DNA of 64,000 bases from Gimesia sp. GTDB taxonomy: Bacteria > Planctomycetota > Planctomycetia > Planctomycetales > Planctomycetaceae. Each line of letters opens with the position of its first letter. Position 1 is the first letter of the stretch. A program made the position numbers and the translations under genes. Positions 10,401 through 20,847 of this stretch are shown piece by piece. A model generated the notes under the pieces. It was given only the letters and a program-made list of their open reading frames with translations, was not told where the DNA came from and did no database searches. Where the stretch lies: positions 496,001 through 560,000 of the forward strand of contig NZ_JAVJSQ010000029.1 of assembly GCF_040219335.1 (NCBI RefSeq). The letters are read 5' to 3'.

Positions 10401-11279
10401 GGCGTCCATGACCGTCGTGTCGCCGCGCGAGACGATTTTGATGAGTGGTGAAAGTCGGCTGGAAACGCTGATTTCATCAAAGCCGGCCTCTTCCGCGAGT
10501 CGGGCGACGAGTTCTTCATGCTCTGGGTTGGCAAAGGAGTGCAGCAGGCAGATCGCCAGAGATTCGACGCCGGTTGCTTTGAGTTCTGCTAACTGCTGGC
10601 GGATGATTTGCGGGTCAGGGGGCTGGAGAACATGCCCCTCAGAGTCGATTCGCTCGTTGATTTCGACCGTGCTTTCGAACAGAGGCTCCGGTTTCTGGAT
10701 CATGAGATCGAATAGCCGGGGGCGATCCTGGTTACCGATCAGGAGCACATCTGCGAAGCCTTTGGTGGTAATGAATGCGGTGCGGGCACCGTTACGGGTG
10801 AGCAGGGCGTTTGTCCCACGTGTCGTGCCGAGTTTCACAATGACATTGGAAATCGGTTCGGTTTTTTTGAGGCCGAGGATCCAGCGAATAGCGAGAACCG
10901 GAGCTTCTTCGCCTGATGAAAGTTCATAACCAGACGAGACAGAAACAGACTCAGGCAGACCGGGCGTGATTTGTAGAGAACCGGTGGCGGTGTCAAAGGA
11001 AGTTACTTGTGCCGAATGCACAGTCTGTCCCGCTTCATTCAGAAATACGATCTGGTATTCCTGCCAGAATTCTGCCGGATCACCCTGCCGGGAAGGGTCG
11101 ATAATGATCGTGGGATCAGGGATTTCCTGTATACGCCCTTTGGTGACACCCGAACTAAGAGTCTTAAAGGGGATGAACTCATTCCGGGGAGAGCGGGCGA
11201 TACAGTCTGTGAAGGTGCCGCCGACGTCGATCCAGAATTCCCACTTTTTTTCGATCTGATCCATTTTTGAGCCATTCAT
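7425..11279 (-). CDS. 5-oxoprolinase / hydantoinase A-B fusion
   Basis: A 1284-residue protein, close to the length of ATP-dependent 5-oxoprolinase. The N-terminal half is HyuA-like: [13 protein letters not shown] (about 14-26) is the ATPase phosphate loop, with [10 protein letters not shown] and [11 protein letters not shown] further on. The C-terminal half, from about residue 765, is HyuB-like ([42 protein letters not shown], late GGGGYGTP). Such enzymes open 5-oxoproline or hydantoin rings with ATP. Start may be the ATG at 11279 or the one at 11264; neither has a clear ribosome site. The nearby D-glutamate-cyclase-like DUF1445 gene fits 5-oxoproline metabolism, but hydantoin use cannot be ruled out. 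Confidence 0.9.
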   Translation of the reverse strand: MNGSKMDQIEKKWEFWIDVGGTFTDCIARSPRNEFIPFKTLSSGVTKGRIQEIPDPTIIIDPSRQGDPAEFWQEYQIVFLNEAGQTVHSAQVTSFDTATGSLQITPGLPESVSVSSGYELSSGEEAPVLAIRWILGLKKTEPISNVIVKLGTTRGTNALLTRNGARTAFITTKGFADVLLIGNQDRPRLFDLMIQKPEPLFESTVEINERIDSEGHVLQPPDPQIIRQQLAELKATGVESLAICLLHSFANPEHEELVARLAEEAGFDEISVSSRLSPLIKIVSRGDTTVMDAYLNPILKDYIKKLRTPLENCELKLMTSAGGLVDASHFVGKDSILSGPAGGVIGYSRVAEIAGFPRSIGFDMGGTSTDVSRFDGVYEREFETRKAGVRIVAPMLSIETVAAGGGSICGFDGIKLHVGPASAGADPGPACYGRGGPLTVTDLNLFLGKILPSRFPFALDHGAVEQRLTALCEEIAASPMGKTYTPLELAEGFLQIANANMVRAIRNISVARGYDPADYVLVSFGGAGSQHACAIARSLGIHEVLIHPYSGILSAFGIGQADVRRFGQQSVLETWSDKLQQELQNRFAALDQSVYDEVRAEGIPPERIKDPEHSLEMRYLGTDATIQVRCQQGLDERTQFEQEHQRLYGYKHTAREIEVTAIRTEIVGLMEEPHLPAKEPVSRTPQPVETTTAYFQGQAQETAVYLREDLQPGDQLAGPAIICEAISTVIIDPGFTAEILSRGETLMRETSPQSGGHADISTEADPVMLEIFNNLFASIAEQMGITLQKTSISTNVKERLDFSCAVFSATGDLVVNAPHIPVHLGAMSETVKRIIADNPDLGPGDVFVTNDPYRGGSHLPDVTVITPVHHPESGELVFFTASRAHHAEIGGIVPGSMPPFSKTLADEGVLIRNFKLVDHGTSREAELRELLLSGEHPSRSVADNLSDVSAQVAANNCGVTLLNDLVHRYSLPVVQAYMKHIQQAATEKMQLALISIEDGDYSFTDHLDNGAPLCVKISIQGSRAIVDFTGTGPVLETNLNANRAIVNAAVLYVFRCLIQEDIPLNSGVLAPVEIILPECFLNPPERDSPAKCAAMVGGNVETSQRTVDTLLGALGKAAASQGTMNNLTFGDETFGYYETICGGSGATADSAGTDAVHTHMTNTRLTDAEIIERRYPVRLHEFSIRTGSGGAGQHRGGDGIVRRIEFLKPLRISLLSERRGDYAPFGLDGGEPGQIGENLLQKAGTSTEESLGGKLSISVDAGDTLTIKTPGGGGYGTPGNTPAK

Positions 11280-11604
11280 ATCAGCAAAAATTTCGTAGCG
11301 ATTCCCCGGATTTTGGTGGAATTTTTTGAATTGCCTGACGTAGACTTACGTATGAAATAACAGAACCGGCGGGCGGACACAACGAACCTGCCGGGAAGTC
11401 GGACCCGGGGATCCGGCTGTGGTAAATTATGAAAAACAAAAGAGTTTCTGCTGGTACTTGAATTATGTGCAGTGTGGCTTATAATTGTCTCGCCCGCCTG
11501 CCCTTCCTCAAAACCGCAGTGCCGGCGGAACCGATGTTTAAAACGATGACCCATTCCGTGTTCGTCTGGAACATCTTTTCTCAATCACATGGAGAATTCA
11601 GTCA
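11280..11604. other. Intergenic region between divergent genes
   Basis: 325 bases between the leftward oxoprolinase and the rightward BI-1 gene. It holds the promoter described at 11458-11485. No gene is visible in it. Confidence 0.5.
11458..11485 (+). promoter_or_regulatory. Sigma-70-type promoter for the BI-1 family gene
   Basis: A -35 box TTGAAT (11458-11463) and a perfect -10 box TATAAT (11480-11485) are separated by 16 bases. The predicted transcript start leaves a leader of roughly 110 bases before the ATG at 11605. Confidence 0.55.
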
Positions 11605-12339
11605 ATGAACAACTACAGTCCTGACTACTATGACCAGGATACGACGGCCGGCCGCGGTATGTTTGCAATCGATGCGATTGCAGAAGAGCGCGCTGCTTTT
11701 ATCCGCAAAACGTACATGCACCTGACCGGTGCGATCTTTGTGTTTATGGGACTGGAATTTATCATTTTCAGTTCCCCCACCTTACTGCGCAGCGTACTGA
11801 GCCTGTTTACCGCCAGTCCCTGGATTATTTTGATTGCCTTCCTGGGAGCCAGCTGGTTAGCCAGTTCACTGGCATCAAGTGCGAAGTCCCTGGGGACACA
11901 GTATCTGGGCTTGGGATTATATACCCTGGCGGAAGCGATTATCTTTGTGCCGATCCTGTTTCTTGCCAGTCAGATGTCTAACCCGACCGTGATTCCGATT
12001 GCGGCGGTCATAACCCTCTGTATCTTCGGGGGCTTGACAGCTTACGTACTCGTGACGGGCGCAGACTTCTCCTTCCTGGGGGGAGGGCTGACGATTGCCC
12101 TGCTGGCAGCAATCGGGATTGCCATCGGTGCTGCGATCTTTGGAATCTCACTCGGACTCTGGTTTGCTGCTGCCATGGTCGTGCTGATGAGTGGTTTCAT
12201 TCTGTATGAAACTTCGAATGTCCTGCATCAGTACTCGACCGATCAGTACGTTTCGGCTTCACTGGCGCTGTTCGCCTCCGTTGCCACTCTGTTCTGGTAC
12301 GTGCTGCGGATCGTAATGATGTTTGCTTCGGAAGACTAA
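11605..12339 (+). CDS. Bax inhibitor-1 (BI-1) / YccA family membrane protein
   Basis: 244 residues with about seven hydrophobic segments between residue 40 and the C-terminus, after a short polar N-terminus. The family signature is seen in the early RAAFIRKTYMHLTGAI stretch and the late FWYVLRIVMMF ending. Members act as pH-dependent Ca2+ leak channels or as modulators of FtsH-type membrane proteases. A GGAGAA ribosome site precedes the ATG. The gene is monocistronic: it has its own promoter and ends at a clear terminator, facing the convergent msrP-like gene. Confidence 0.88.
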   Translation: MNNYSPDYYDQDTTAGRGMFAIDAIAEERAAFIRKTYMHLTGAIFVFMGLEFIIFSSPTLLRSVLSLFTASPWIILIAFLGASWLASSLASSAKSLGTQYLGLGLYTLAEAIIFVPILFLASQMSNPTVIPIAAVITLCIFGGLTAYVLVTGADFSFLGGGLTIALLAAIGIAIGAAIFGISLGLWFAAAMVVLMSGFILYETSNVLHQYSTDQYVSASLALFASVATLFWYVLRIVMMFASED

Positions 12340-12377
12340 GCAATACGCTGGTTGGACGAACCAACAATAGAAAATAG

Positions 12378-12411
12378 AGACCGGGTAGAGCATTTCTATC
12401 CGGTCTTTTTT
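12378..12411 (+). terminator. Rho-independent terminator of the BI-1 gene
   Basis: An 11-base stem (arms 12378-12388 and 12396-12406, one G-U pair) with a 7-base loop, running into a T tract at 12406-12411. It lies 38 bases after the BI-1 stop codon. Confidence 0.85.
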
Positions 12412-12462
12412 GCGCATTAAACTTGAGGTCTCAAGGCTTCCAGTTCGAAATTCGGGCGCAAC

Positions 12463-13470
12463 TTAACCTGTATAGAGACCGCCGACGTATTCCCCGTAAC
12501 CATTATAGATCTGGGTGTCGTAGCGTTTCTCGGTGCCCAGCATCCATTCCGTGCGTTGGCTCCAGCGGGGATGAGGTTGATCCGGATTCACATTGGCGAC
12601 GAACCCGTATTCCCCTGGATTTACCGTGTTCCAGAAGGTCGCGGGTTGCTCTGCGGTGAGTTTGATCTTTTCGATCGATTTACCCGACTTGAAGCCGTAT
12701 TTCCAGGGAACGACCAAACGGATTGGCGCTCCATTTTGTTTCAACAGTGGCTTCCCATACAGGCCGGTGGCGATGAAAGCGAGATCGTTCATCGCTTCCT
12801 CAATGGTCAGACCTTCGGTATAAGGCCAGGGCCAGGTGCCAGCTCCACTTCTCTCCATGTAAGGCGCCTCCTGGGGTTTGTTGAACGTTTCAAAGGCGAC
12901 GTACTTGGCTGAGGGTTTCGGTTCAACCAGCTTAAGCAGACTTGCCAGCGGGAAACCGGTCCAGGGAACACACATGGCCCAGGTTTCGACGCAACGATGG
13001 CGGTAGGCCCGCTCTTCGAACTGCATTTCCCTGTAGAGGTCATCCAGGTCAAACGTGCGGGGTTTGGCACAATCTCCTTCGATAGAGACCGCCCAAGGCG
13101 TAGTCTGAAATTTTCCGACGTACTTCCAGGCTTCTTTACTGGTGGGGCCTGTGAATTCGTAGAAGTTCGTGAACTCCTCTGCCTCGATTTCTGCTGTTTC
13201 AGGGCGGCCGTATTTAAAAGCTTCATTCCGCTTAGCCGGATAGATGGACTGCAGGGCTTCCGGCAATGGTTCGACTGCTCCCGCCTGTTCGATTTCTTCC
13301 TTGGTTGCCTGTTCACAGCCGGAGAGCAGATCAGCGAAGCCGGCGACACCCAGGCCATAGCCCATCAGTTTGAGGAATTCACGGCGATGCGATTTGCGCT
13401 TCTGATAAACGGATTCGGGGGTGTGGGCATGTTCCGGGACATGCCAGATTTTTCGGAGCAGGTGATTCAT
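12463..13470 (-). CDS. msrP: MsrP/YedY-type molybdopterin-dependent methionine sulfoxide reductase
   Basis: 335 residues matching MsrP, the periplasmic Mo-MPT enzyme that repairs oxidised methionine in exported proteins. A twin-arginine signal is present (SHRREFLKLMG, Arg29-Arg30). Cys160 in HRCVETW is the molybdenum ligand position, followed by VPWTGFPL, then VPWKYGFKSGKSIEKI and the late WSQRTEWMLG. The Tat signal ends in LLSGC with Cys52, a lipobox, so the enzyme may be lipid-anchored; classical MsrP is soluble and works with the membrane haem protein MsrQ, which is not encoded beside it here. An AAAGGA ribosome site precedes the ATG at 13470. Confidence 0.9.
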   Translation of the reverse strand: MNHLLRKIWHVPEHAHTPESVYQKRKSHRREFLKLMGYGLGVAGFADLLSGCEQATKEEIEQAGAVEPLPEALQSIYPAKRNEAFKYGRPETAEIEAEEFTNFYEFTGPTSKEAWKYVGKFQTTPWAVSIEGDCAKPRTFDLDDLYREMQFEERAYRHRCVETWAMCVPWTGFPLASLLKLVEPKPSAKYVAFETFNKPQEAPYMERSGAGTWPWPYTEGLTIEEAMNDLAFIATGLYGKPLLKQNGAPIRLVVPWKYGFKSGKSIEKIKLTAEQPATFWNTVNPGEYGFVANVNPDQPHPRWSQRTEWMLGTEKRYDTQIYNGYGEYVGGLYTG

Positions 13471-13786
13471 CAGAGTTCCTTTGATCTGAGATCAGAGCTT
13501 GAAGCAATTTGGGGCGAGAAAGACACTTCCATGGTCCTGATCAGGAGGAGTTTCACCCCGGGGAGTTTTAAAGTTGAGCTATGCAATCAGTATAACCGTC
13601 AGTCTGGGCGCAAAATAGCCTGTTTCAGAGATCAGATCAATCTTTCTATCTTTTCCATTTCAACCCATGACCGAAGTTAGAGGTGGTTGTTTACGCAATA
13701 AATTTTAACCAGACTTCTCAATTTGACATGCGGGGTTGAAAAAACCATTGCTGAGAAGACTGGTGTGAGTGATTGAGAATAGATCC
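13471..13786. other. Intergenic region between divergent genes
   Basis: 316 bases between the msrP-like gene and sthA. A TTGACA lies at 13723-13728, but no acceptable -10 box is found 16-18 bases after it. No gene is visible. Confidence 0.4.
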
Positions 13787-15280
13787 ATGAAATTCGACAT
13801 TGTAATTATCGGAAGCGGTCCTGCTGGTCAGAAGGCGGCGATAGCAGCTTCGAAACTGGGGAAACGGGTTGCGATCATCGAACGCAATTTTCGCGGCATG
13901 GGGGGCGTCTGTCTGCACAAAGGGACGATTCCTTCCAAGACGATGCGCGAAGCAATCTTATATTTAACCGGATATCGGCATCGGGACGTCTACAGCAAAT
14001 GGTATCGTCGGAAGCGACGAGTCACGATGCAGGACTTGCGACTGAAGCTGGCTGATGTCGCAGAGCATGAACTGGAAATCATCCACGATCAGCTTGAACG
14101 GAACGGCGTCGACATCTTTATTGGAGAAGCTCAGTTTGTCAGCCCGCATGAAGTAGCTGTCGACTGTGAGACCGGACGCAAGATTTTGCACGGGGATTAC
14201 ATTCTGGTCGCTACCGGCACCAAGCCTTCGCGGCCGCCTCATATCCCCTTTGATGGCGAAACGATTTTTGATTCCGATGAAATTATCGATCTGAAACAGA
14301 TTCCCCGATCGATGATCGTCGTGGGCGGTGGTGTGATCGGCATCGAATACGCAATCATGTTCGCCACTTTGGGTGTCGAAGTTACCGTACTCGATGGTCG
14401 GGAGCACCTGCTCGAGTTCTGTGATCGTGAAATTATCGACGCTCTGATTCATCATGCCCGTTCACTGGGGATGGTTTTCCGGATGGGCGAAGAAGTCGTT
14501 GGAATTGAGCGGTTTTCCGATTCAATGGCCGCAGTGCAGACCGAGAGTGGCAAACGACTGGTGGCCGATTCGGTATTGTATACTGTGGGACGTGTGGGAG
14601 ATGCGGACGAACTGAATTTCCAGGCCGCGGGGCTCGAACCGGATGAACGCGGTCGTCTGTGGTGCAACGAAGATCATCAGACCTGGGTACCTCATATTTA
14701 CGGTGCGGGCGATATTGTTGGTTTTCCTGCTCTAGCCAGTGTGTCTATGGAGCAGGGCCGCCGTGTGATCTGCAACGCTTTTAATGAACCATTTGAAGCG
14801 TTTGATCTGATGCCTTACGGGCTGTTCACGATCCCGGAAATTTCGATGGTGGGTAAAACCGAACAGCAGCTGACTGAAGCTCACATTCCTTATGAAGTCG
14901 GCGCGGCACGCTATCGTGAAATTGCCCGCGGGCAGATCTCGGGTGACCGGGACGGGATGCTGAAGATTCTGTTTCACCGTGAGACACTCAAGATTCTAGG
15001 GATCCACGCGATTGGGGAAGCGGCAACCGAAATCGTACACATCGGACAGACGGTAATGTCATTTGGAGGCACGATTGAATATTTCCGCAACGCAGTATTC
15101 AATTATCCGACGATGGCAGAATGCTATAAAGTCGCGGCTTTCGATGCACTGGAAAAAATGAGTCTGGATCGACTCTTCGAAGCATCGAAGACATCCAAAG
15201 CAGCTGCTCCGTTGAATAAAGAGCTGCAGGAGACACAGGAGGAAGCATCCTCAGTGGAAGTCCTCACTCAGACGAAGTGA
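13787..15280 (+). CDS. sthA: Soluble pyridine nucleotide transhydrogenase
   Basis: 497 residues from the ATG at 13787 (a GTG at 13769 is a less likely start because SthA begins at the MKxD motif). The FAD loop GSGPAGQKAA is at 10-19, the NAD(P) loop VVGGGVIGIEYA near 180, GAGDIVGFPALAS near 310 and FNYPTMAE in the dimerisation domain. SthA interconverts NADPH and NADH in the cytoplasm. The disulfide motif of lipoamide dehydrogenase (CxxxxC) is reduced to one Cys in GVCLHKGTIPSK, as expected for SthA. A charged tail of about 30 residues extends beyond the usual 466-residue length. Confidence 0.92.
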   Translation: MKFDIVIIGSGPAGQKAAIAASKLGKRVAIIERNFRGMGGVCLHKGTIPSKTMREAILYLTGYRHRDVYSKWYRRKRRVTMQDLRLKLADVAEHELEIIHDQLERNGVDIFIGEAQFVSPHEVAVDCETGRKILHGDYILVATGTKPSRPPHIPFDGETIFDSDEIIDLKQIPRSMIVVGGGVIGIEYAIMFATLGVEVTVLDGREHLLEFCDREIIDALIHHARSLGMVFRMGEEVVGIERFSDSMAAVQTESGKRLVADSVLYTVGRVGDADELNFQAAGLEPDERGRLWCNEDHQTWVPHIYGAGDIVGFPALASVSMEQGRRVICNAFNEPFEAFDLMPYGLFTIPEISMVGKTEQQLTEAHIPYEVGAARYREIARGQISGDRDGMLKILFHRETLKILGIHAIGEAATEIVHIGQTVMSFGGTIEYFRNAVFNYPTMAECYKVAAFDALEKMSLDRLFEASKTSKAAAPLNKELQETQEEASSVEVLTQTK

Positions 15281-15310
15281 GGCAGTAAAAAGGAAAAACC
15301 GAGAACAGCT

Positions 15311-16258
15311 TTAGGCGCTCCGTAACCGCTCGAGCGCCTGGTGGAAATCATCAGGCGCTCCCGCGGAGAGCTTCATTTTCAATCCCGTCACCGGATGCGC
15401 AAACTCGATCTGTTCAGCGTGTAATGCCTGTCGGGTGATTAACTGCCGGTCTGTTTCCAGTCGTTCGTCATTGCCATAAAAATCGTCGGCGATAATGGGA
15501 AAGCCAAGATCGGCCAGATGCACACGGATCTGATGCAGGCGTCCCGTCTGTGGAAAAGCACGGACCAGCGAATATCCGGTATACCGTTCAAGGACTTCGA
15601 AACGCGTATAAGCGGACTTGGCTTTTTTCGCTTGGGGGTGTGTCGACATGCAGACCCCGGCCTGGGTGGGATGCTCACCGATGGCAGCATCGTTCTCGAA
15701 GTGATCGTCCGGAGGCTGGTCGCGAATGATTGCCAGATATGCTTTGCTGACCCGGTTCTGCTGAAACTGAATCGAGAGACTGCGGTGTCCCAGATGCTCT
15801 TTGGCCACAATTAGAATCCCGCTGGTAAACTGGTCGAGCCGATGCACGATTCCTGGACGGAGCAGACTGCGGATTCCTGTCTGCTGATCGAGGTAATGCT
15901 GTAGCGCGTTAGCGACAGTACCCGAGTGGATATTCCCCGCGGGGTGGGCGATCATCGCCGGCGGTTTGTTGACAATGACCAGCCATGCATCCTCGTAGAG
16001 GATCTCCAGCGGCAATGCCTCAGGCTGATAGGTTTTGTCCGGCGGTTCAGGCAGGAGAATACTGATCTGCTGACCGCGGAAGACTCGTTGCAACGGTTCG
16101 GCAGGGATGCCATTGACCTTGGCAAACCCTGCCTGAACGATGCGTTGCAGACGGTGCGTCGAGTAATTTCTGAAATGACGGCTGAGAAACCGATCGATGC
16201 GGGAGCCATCAAGGTAATCCTCGACAATCAGATCGGTCTCGTAGGCCGGTTTCATCAA
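15311..16258 (-). CDS. RluA/RluD-family pseudouridine synthase
   Basis: 315 residues: an N-terminal S4 RNA-binding domain (about 15-70, with DGSRIDRFLSRHF) and a catalytic domain with HRLDQFTSG at about 140-148, holding the catalytic Asp, then the GRLHQIRVHLADLG block. It converts uridines in rRNA or tRNA to pseudouridine; the target (RluC/D-like in large-subunit rRNA) is inferred only. The gene begins 8 bases after the aconitase stop and is probably read from the same transcript. Start ATG at 16258, with a second ATG directly after it. Confidence 0.9.
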   Translation of the reverse strand: MMKPAYETDLIVEDYLDGSRIDRFLSRHFRNYSTHRLQRIVQAGFAKVNGIPAEPLQRVFRGQQISILLPEPPDKTYQPEALPLEILYEDAWLVIVNKPPAMIAHPAGNIHSGTVANALQHYLDQQTGIRSLLRPGIVHRLDQFTSGILIVAKEHLGHRSLSIQFQQNRVSKAYLAIIRDQPPDDHFENDAAIGEHPTQAGVCMSTHPQAKKAKSAYTRFEVLERYTGYSLVRAFPQTGRLHQIRVHLADLGFPIIADDFYGNDERLETDRQLITRQALHAEQIEFAHPVTGLKMKLSAGAPDDFHQALERLRSA

Positions 16259-16266
16259 TTCAGGGA

Positions 16267-18942
16267 TCAGGCTTTCGCCAGATCGCGGAGAACTTTGTGC
16301 AGAATTCCGCCGTTGCGATAGTATTCGACTTCAACGGGGGTATCGACACGACACTGAACGGTAAACAGGACCTGTGTACCGTCTTCTTTGGTAGCGGTCA
16401 CGCGGATCGCCTGACCTGGTTTCAGGTTGTCATCCAGTTCAATGTCATAAGTTTCAGTGCCATCAAGGCCCAGTTCTTCGCGGCTTTCGCCTTCGCGGAA
16501 CTGCAGCGGCAGGACACCCATGCCGACCAGGTTGGAACGGTGAATCCGCTCAAAGGAAGTCGCGATGACAGCCTTGACGCCCAGCAGGAAGGTTCCCTTG
16601 GCGGCCCAGTCACGAGACGATCCCATTCCGTAGTCACCGCCGGCCAGAACAACCAGCGGCGTGCCGGCGTCTTTGTACTGCAGTGAAGCTTCATAGATCG
16701 AAGTCTGTTCGCCGGTGGGCAGGTAGGTGGTCACGCCACCACTGGTGCCGGGGGCGAGCAGGTTGCTCAGGCGAATGTTCGCGAAGGTACCACGGGTCAT
16801 GACCCGGTCGTTTCCGCGACGGCTACCGTAGCTGTTAAAGTCAGCAGGAGTCACTCCATTTTCCTGCAGGTATTTACCCGCGGGAGAATCTGCTTTGATG
16901 GCTCCAGCAGGAGAGATGTGGTCGGTGGTAACGGAATCGCCTACTGAGACCAGGACGCGGGCTCCGTTGATGGAACTGATCGGGGCCGGCTCTGCGGGCA
17001 TGTCGACGAAGAACGGAGGTTCCTGAACGTAGGTGCTTTTTTCATCCCATTCAAAGATGTCACCGTCGCCACCGTTGATAGCCTGCCACTCAGGAGAACC
17101 CTGGGTGGCTTTGCCGTACTCGTCACGGAACATTTCCGGGTTGATGGACGATTCGAGAGCCGCGTTGACTTCAGCCTGTGAAGGCCAGATATCTTTCAGG
17201 AAGACATCATTACCATCTTTGTCCTGGCCGAGAGGCTCGGTGCTGAGGTCGATATCTGTGGTACCTGCCAGGGCGTAAGCTACAACCAGCGGCGGGCTGG
17301 CGAGGTAGTTTGCCCGGACATCGGGGCTGATGCGTCCTTCGAAGTTCCGGTTTCCGGAGAGGACCGCAGCGGCGACGATGTCGTTGTCGTTGATGGCTTT
17401 GGAGATCGGTGCGGGCAGTGGGCCACTGTTACCAATACAGGTCGTACAGCCGTAGCCAACCAGGTTGAAACCGAGTTCATCGAGGTAGGGAGTCACGCCG
17501 GCTTTTTCAAGGTAGTCGGTTACAACGCGGCTTCCGGGGGCCAGACTGGTTTTTACCCAGGGCTTGCGGGTCAGGCCTTTTTCAGCAGCTCTCTTTGCCA
17601 GCAGGCCGGCACCGAGCATGACTGACGGGTTACTGGTATTGGTACAACTGGTGATCGCGGCGATGACGACCGAACCATCTTTGAGTTCAAAATCCTGACC
17701 AGCGTAGTTCACGGGAGCGTGAGTGGGTGAAGGATCCTGTTTGCCGAAGGTGGAGCTGAGATCGCTGTGCCAGTGTGATTTCATGTCGGTCAATGCGATC
17801 CGGTCCTGTGGACGTTTCGGGCCTGCCAGCGAGACTTCAATCGTGGAAATATCCAGACTCAGCTTGCTGGTGAAGGATGGCTCGGGCGAGCTTTCCGTGC
17901 GGAACATACCCTGTTCTTTGTAGTAACGCTCGACCAGATCAACTTCAGCGTCAGTACGTCCGGTGCGACGCATGTAGTTCAGAGTTTCATCGTCGACGGG
18001 GAAGAAGCCGATAGTGGCCCCGTATTCGGGAGCCATGTTGGCAATAGTAGCCCGGTCGGCGAGGCTCATGTTGGACAGGCCAGGACCATAGAATTCGACG
18101 AACTTGCCAACGACACCGTGTTCGCGGAGCATCTGGACGATGCGGAGTACGAGGTCAGTCGCTGTTGCGCCTTCAGGTAGCTTGCCTTCCAGACGGAAAC
18201 CGACGACTTCGGGGGTCAGCATGTAAATGGGCTGACCGAGCATCACGGCTTCCGCTTCGATACCACCCACGCCCCAGCCGACAACGCCCAGGCCGTTGAT
18301 CATGGTGGTGTGACTGTCGGTACCAACGAGACTGTCCGGGTAAGCAACGCCGTCTTTAGTCAGAACGGCTTTGGCCAGGTATTCGAGGTTCACCTGGTGC
18401 ACGATCCCGGTTGCCGGTGGTACAACGCCGAAGTTGTCGAATGCCTGCTGTCCCCAGCGGAGAAACTGGTATCGTTCCTGGTTCCGTTCGAATTCTTTTT
18501 CGACGTTATGCTGCAGAGAGAGCTTGGTCGCGAATTCGTCGACTTGCACACTGTGGTCGATGACGAGGTCACAGCGAACCAGTGGATTGATTTTCTGAGG
18601 ATCTCCGCCCAGACGAACCATGGCACTTCGCAGAGCTGCCAGGTCGACCACAGCGGGAACGCCGGTAAAGTCCTGCAAGACCACGCGACCGGGTTTGAAG
18701 GGGATTTCCACCGGATTAGGAGATTCTGCACTCCAATTGGCGAGATTGTGCACGTCGGACTCGTTGACGACGAACCCATCTACGTTACGCAGACAGGATT
18801 CCAGCAGCACACGAATCGAGTAAGGCAGCGACTCAATATTTCCAATGCCATCGTCGATGAGTTTCTGTAAACGGTAGTATTTAAACTCACCACCGGCTGC
18901 TGTTAATTGACCTTCCGCGCCAAAAGGATTTCCGGAAGCCAT
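16267..18942 (-). CDS. acnA: Aconitate hydratase A
   Basis: 891 residues, the normal length of AcnA/IRP-type aconitase, which isomerises citrate to isocitrate in the TCA cycle. The [4Fe-4S] ligands are Cys433 (ITSCTNTSN) and Cys499 and Cys502 (GCTTCIG), matching the spacing in E. coli AcnA. Other family blocks are [28 protein letters not shown] and the swivelling-domain [19 protein letters not shown] ribosome site precedes the ATG. It is the upstream partner of the pseudouridine synthase gene. Confidence 0.96.
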   Translation of the reverse strand: MASGNPFGAEGQLTAAGGEFKYYRLQKLIDDGIGNIESLPYSIRVLLESCLRNVDGFVVNESDVHNLANWSAESPNPVEIPFKPGRVVLQDFTGVPAVVDLAALRSAMVRLGGDPQKINPLVRCDLVIDHSVQVDEFATKLSLQHNVEKEFERNQERYQFLRWGQQAFDNFGVVPPATGIVHQVNLEYLAKAVLTKDGVAYPDSLVGTDSHTTMINGLGVVGWGVGGIEAEAVMLGQPIYMLTPEVVGFRLEGKLPEGATATDLVLRIVQMLREHGVVGKFVEFYGPGLSNMSLADRATIANMAPEYGATIGFFPVDDETLNYMRRTGRTDAEVDLVERYYKEQGMFRTESSPEPSFTSKLSLDISTIEVSLAGPKRPQDRIALTDMKSHWHSDLSSTFGKQDPSPTHAPVNYAGQDFELKDGSVVIAAITSCTNTSNPSVMLGAGLLAKRAAEKGLTRKPWVKTSLAPGSRVVTDYLEKAGVTPYLDELGFNLVGYGCTTCIGNSGPLPAPISKAINDNDIVAAAVLSGNRNFEGRISPDVRANYLASPPLVVAYALAGTTDIDLSTEPLGQDKDGNDVFLKDIWPSQAEVNAALESSINPEMFRDEYGKATQGSPEWQAINGGDGDIFEWDEKSTYVQEPPFFVDMPAEPAPISSINGARVLVSVGDSVTTDHISPAGAIKADSPAGKYLQENGVTPADFNSYGSRRGNDRVMTRGTFANIRLSNLLAPGTSGGVTTYLPTGEQTSIYEASLQYKDAGTPLVVLAGGDYGMGSSRDWAAKGTFLLGVKAVIATSFERIHRSNLVGMGVLPLQFREGESREELGLDGTETYDIELDDNLKPGQAIRVTATKEDGTQVLFTVQCRVDTPVEVEYYRNGGILHKVLRDLAKA

Positions 18943-19170
18943 TTATCTCTCCTCAGTGCTACATTAAAAATCAGGTAAAGTATTGAATACAGGCTGCTTC
19001 GGCGAACCTGTCATAGATTGATTGCTGTTTAGAACGGAATATGTTGCATTCTAGGATTTCGCTTCCCGCGCGACAAACGGCAGGGGGGCGAAAAACGCAA
19101 AACATCCCCAGAAGCTGGAGTTTAGCGGCAGATTCGGGTCAGAAAGGGCAAAATTTAACGCTGGCGAGGC

Positions 19171-20595
19171 CTATTTTCCATTGCGGACCTTCTCGACCTG
19201 TCGCTGGGCACTCTCGACGATTTTGTCTTCAATTTCGTCGGACCAGCGGTTGGCGGGCATTCCATAGACGGCCATCGATGTGTTGCCTTCATAGCCCCAG
19301 CGGGATGACTTGCGGGGAGGCACGTCCTCTTCCAGAACACGGAGAGAAGGAGTATAGGCCATCACATCATTACAGTAACCTGCAATCCAGGTACTGTCCC
19401 CGAACAACTTTTTCATTCCCAGGGCGTAGTCGACGACAACCTCACCCCCGATGGTGACCCAGAGCTGTCGCTTGCCCATCAGCCAGACCTGAACCGGGAA
19501 GGGATAGGAAGTCCGGAATGGTTTACCCGAGTTGAGTTGCTTGAGCAGGCGGGCGCCCCAGCGGTTACGGTAGTTATTCTGATTACCGGCAGCGAGTTTT
19601 TCGAGTTCCTCTTTAGTCGGAGCATCACCCAGTTTGATGTCAATAATTTCGATTTCGGTTTTCAGCACAGGATCGAGTTCGACCATCGGCAGACGGACGG
19701 TATCGGCGACGGTATGAGCCAGACGGGAACCATAGGACTGAGCCAATTCCATGGTTCGGCGGGGCAGTGGGTTCTGGTCAGCACCACAGCCCATGTAAAA
19801 CATGGCGGTCACGCCGGGAAACATGGCCTCGAGGTCGTACTGGGCAAAACCTGCATAGTCGCCACACCACTGCTGAATACCCAGAGTCGTATTGTGACAG
19901 GCATAGCCGAAGACGATGGTTTTCAGTTTACCGTTTTTGTCTTTCACGGCCAGGATTGGGACGCTGTGATCGATGGGGCCTTTCAGCTTTCCCTCTTTTC
20001 GCAGTTTGGGAACATCGGCTTCTATATTATTGCGGCGGTTCACTGCGAAACTGGTATGGCCTTCACCGGTCCAGAGGCTCGCTGGCTCCAGGTTCTTGAT
20101 TGCGGTGGTGACGGCGTCGACGAGTTTCTGTTCCAACTGTGTGGAATACTTGTTGACCTGTGCGATCTGTTCTTTATTCAAGGGGTAAATATCATGCAGA
20201 GCGCCGCGTAAGACAGGGCCACAGTGGGTGTGGGATGCATTGAGCATGATCTGGCTGCGATCAAGATCGAATTTTTTCTTAAGTGCAGCACAGACGTTGT
20301 TGTAGATCGACTGGGGAATTCCCAGAGTATCCGTCGAGACGATCACCCCACGATGACCGTCGCGCGCTTCAATCACCAGTACTTTGAGCCAGAGGTCGTG
20401 GATCTTACCATCAGCCGGTTTGGTGCGACCACCATAGCCAGCCATCCAGAGATCTTCCTGCGGGGTGATCACAGCACTGGCAGATCCGGCTTTCCAGAGT
20501 GCCTCGTCAGCGTAACTCTGTGGAGTTTGTGAAAGACAGACACAGGAAATCAATAAAAGTAGAATGCCGGCGCGAAACTGCGTTAGATAATGCAT
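19171..20595 (-). CDS. Secreted neutral/alkaline ceramidase-like hydrolase
   Basis: 474 residues with a signal peptide (hydrophobic stretch about 8-24, cut near residue 29). The body resembles the N-terminal domain of neutral/alkaline ceramidases: NASHTHCGP carries zinc-ligand histidines, followed by VNRRNN and YACHNTTLG. Full ceramidases are about 650-700 residues with a C-terminal Ig-like domain; this protein is shorter, a form common in planctomycetes where the substrate is unknown and is not necessarily ceramide. It lies 228 bases upstream of acnA in the same direction and diverges from the next gene. Confidence 0.8.
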   Translation of the reverse strand: MHYLTQFRAGILLLLISCVCLSQTPQSYADEALWKAGSASAVITPQEDLWMAGYGGRTKPADGKIHDLWLKVLVIEARDGHRGVIVSTDTLGIPQSIYNNVCAALKKKFDLDRSQIMLNASHTHCGPVLRGALHDIYPLNKEQIAQVNKYSTQLEQKLVDAVTTAIKNLEPASLWTGEGHTSFAVNRRNNIEADVPKLRKEGKLKGPIDHSVPILAVKDKNGKLKTIVFGYACHNTTLGIQQWCGDYAGFAQYDLEAMFPGVTAMFYMGCGADQNPLPRRTMELAQSYGSRLAHTVADTVRLPMVELDPVLKTEIEIIDIKLGDAPTKEELEKLAAGNQNNYRNRWGARLLKQLNSGKPFRTSYPFPVQVWLMGKRQLWVTIGGEVVVDYALGMKKLFGDSTWIAGYCNDVMAYTPSLRVLEEDVPPRKSSRWGYEGNTSMAVYGMPANRWSDEIEDKIVESAQRQVEKVRNGK

Positions 20596-20847
20596 GGAGA
20601 ATCCCTCTTAACTCTGGGAGGTCGAAACAGAAGAAACTAAACCTTCTTTATAAACGGTTTTCCCTCAGAGTAAAGGGGGGATGGTTACATATCAAGCGAC
20701 TGGGATGTGTTATCCCTGTTTTAGCAATGTAAATTGTTTCAGGTCGGATACGTGTTAGAATACTATGAACACATCATAAAACTCTGTTGTGTGGTGAAGA
20801 AATCAGTTGAATTGTCGGAGTTGAGATCAGAGGAAGGAAGTTTGTCT

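Noticed and set aside
7698-10451. Long open frames on the + strand opposite the oxoprolinase gene (7698-8444, 9639-10451)
   Set aside because: They mirror the codon pattern of a clear 1284-residue gene, have no family motifs and no ribosome sites.
13723-13728. TTGACA as -35 box for sthA
   Set aside because: No -10-like sequence 16-18 bases downstream.
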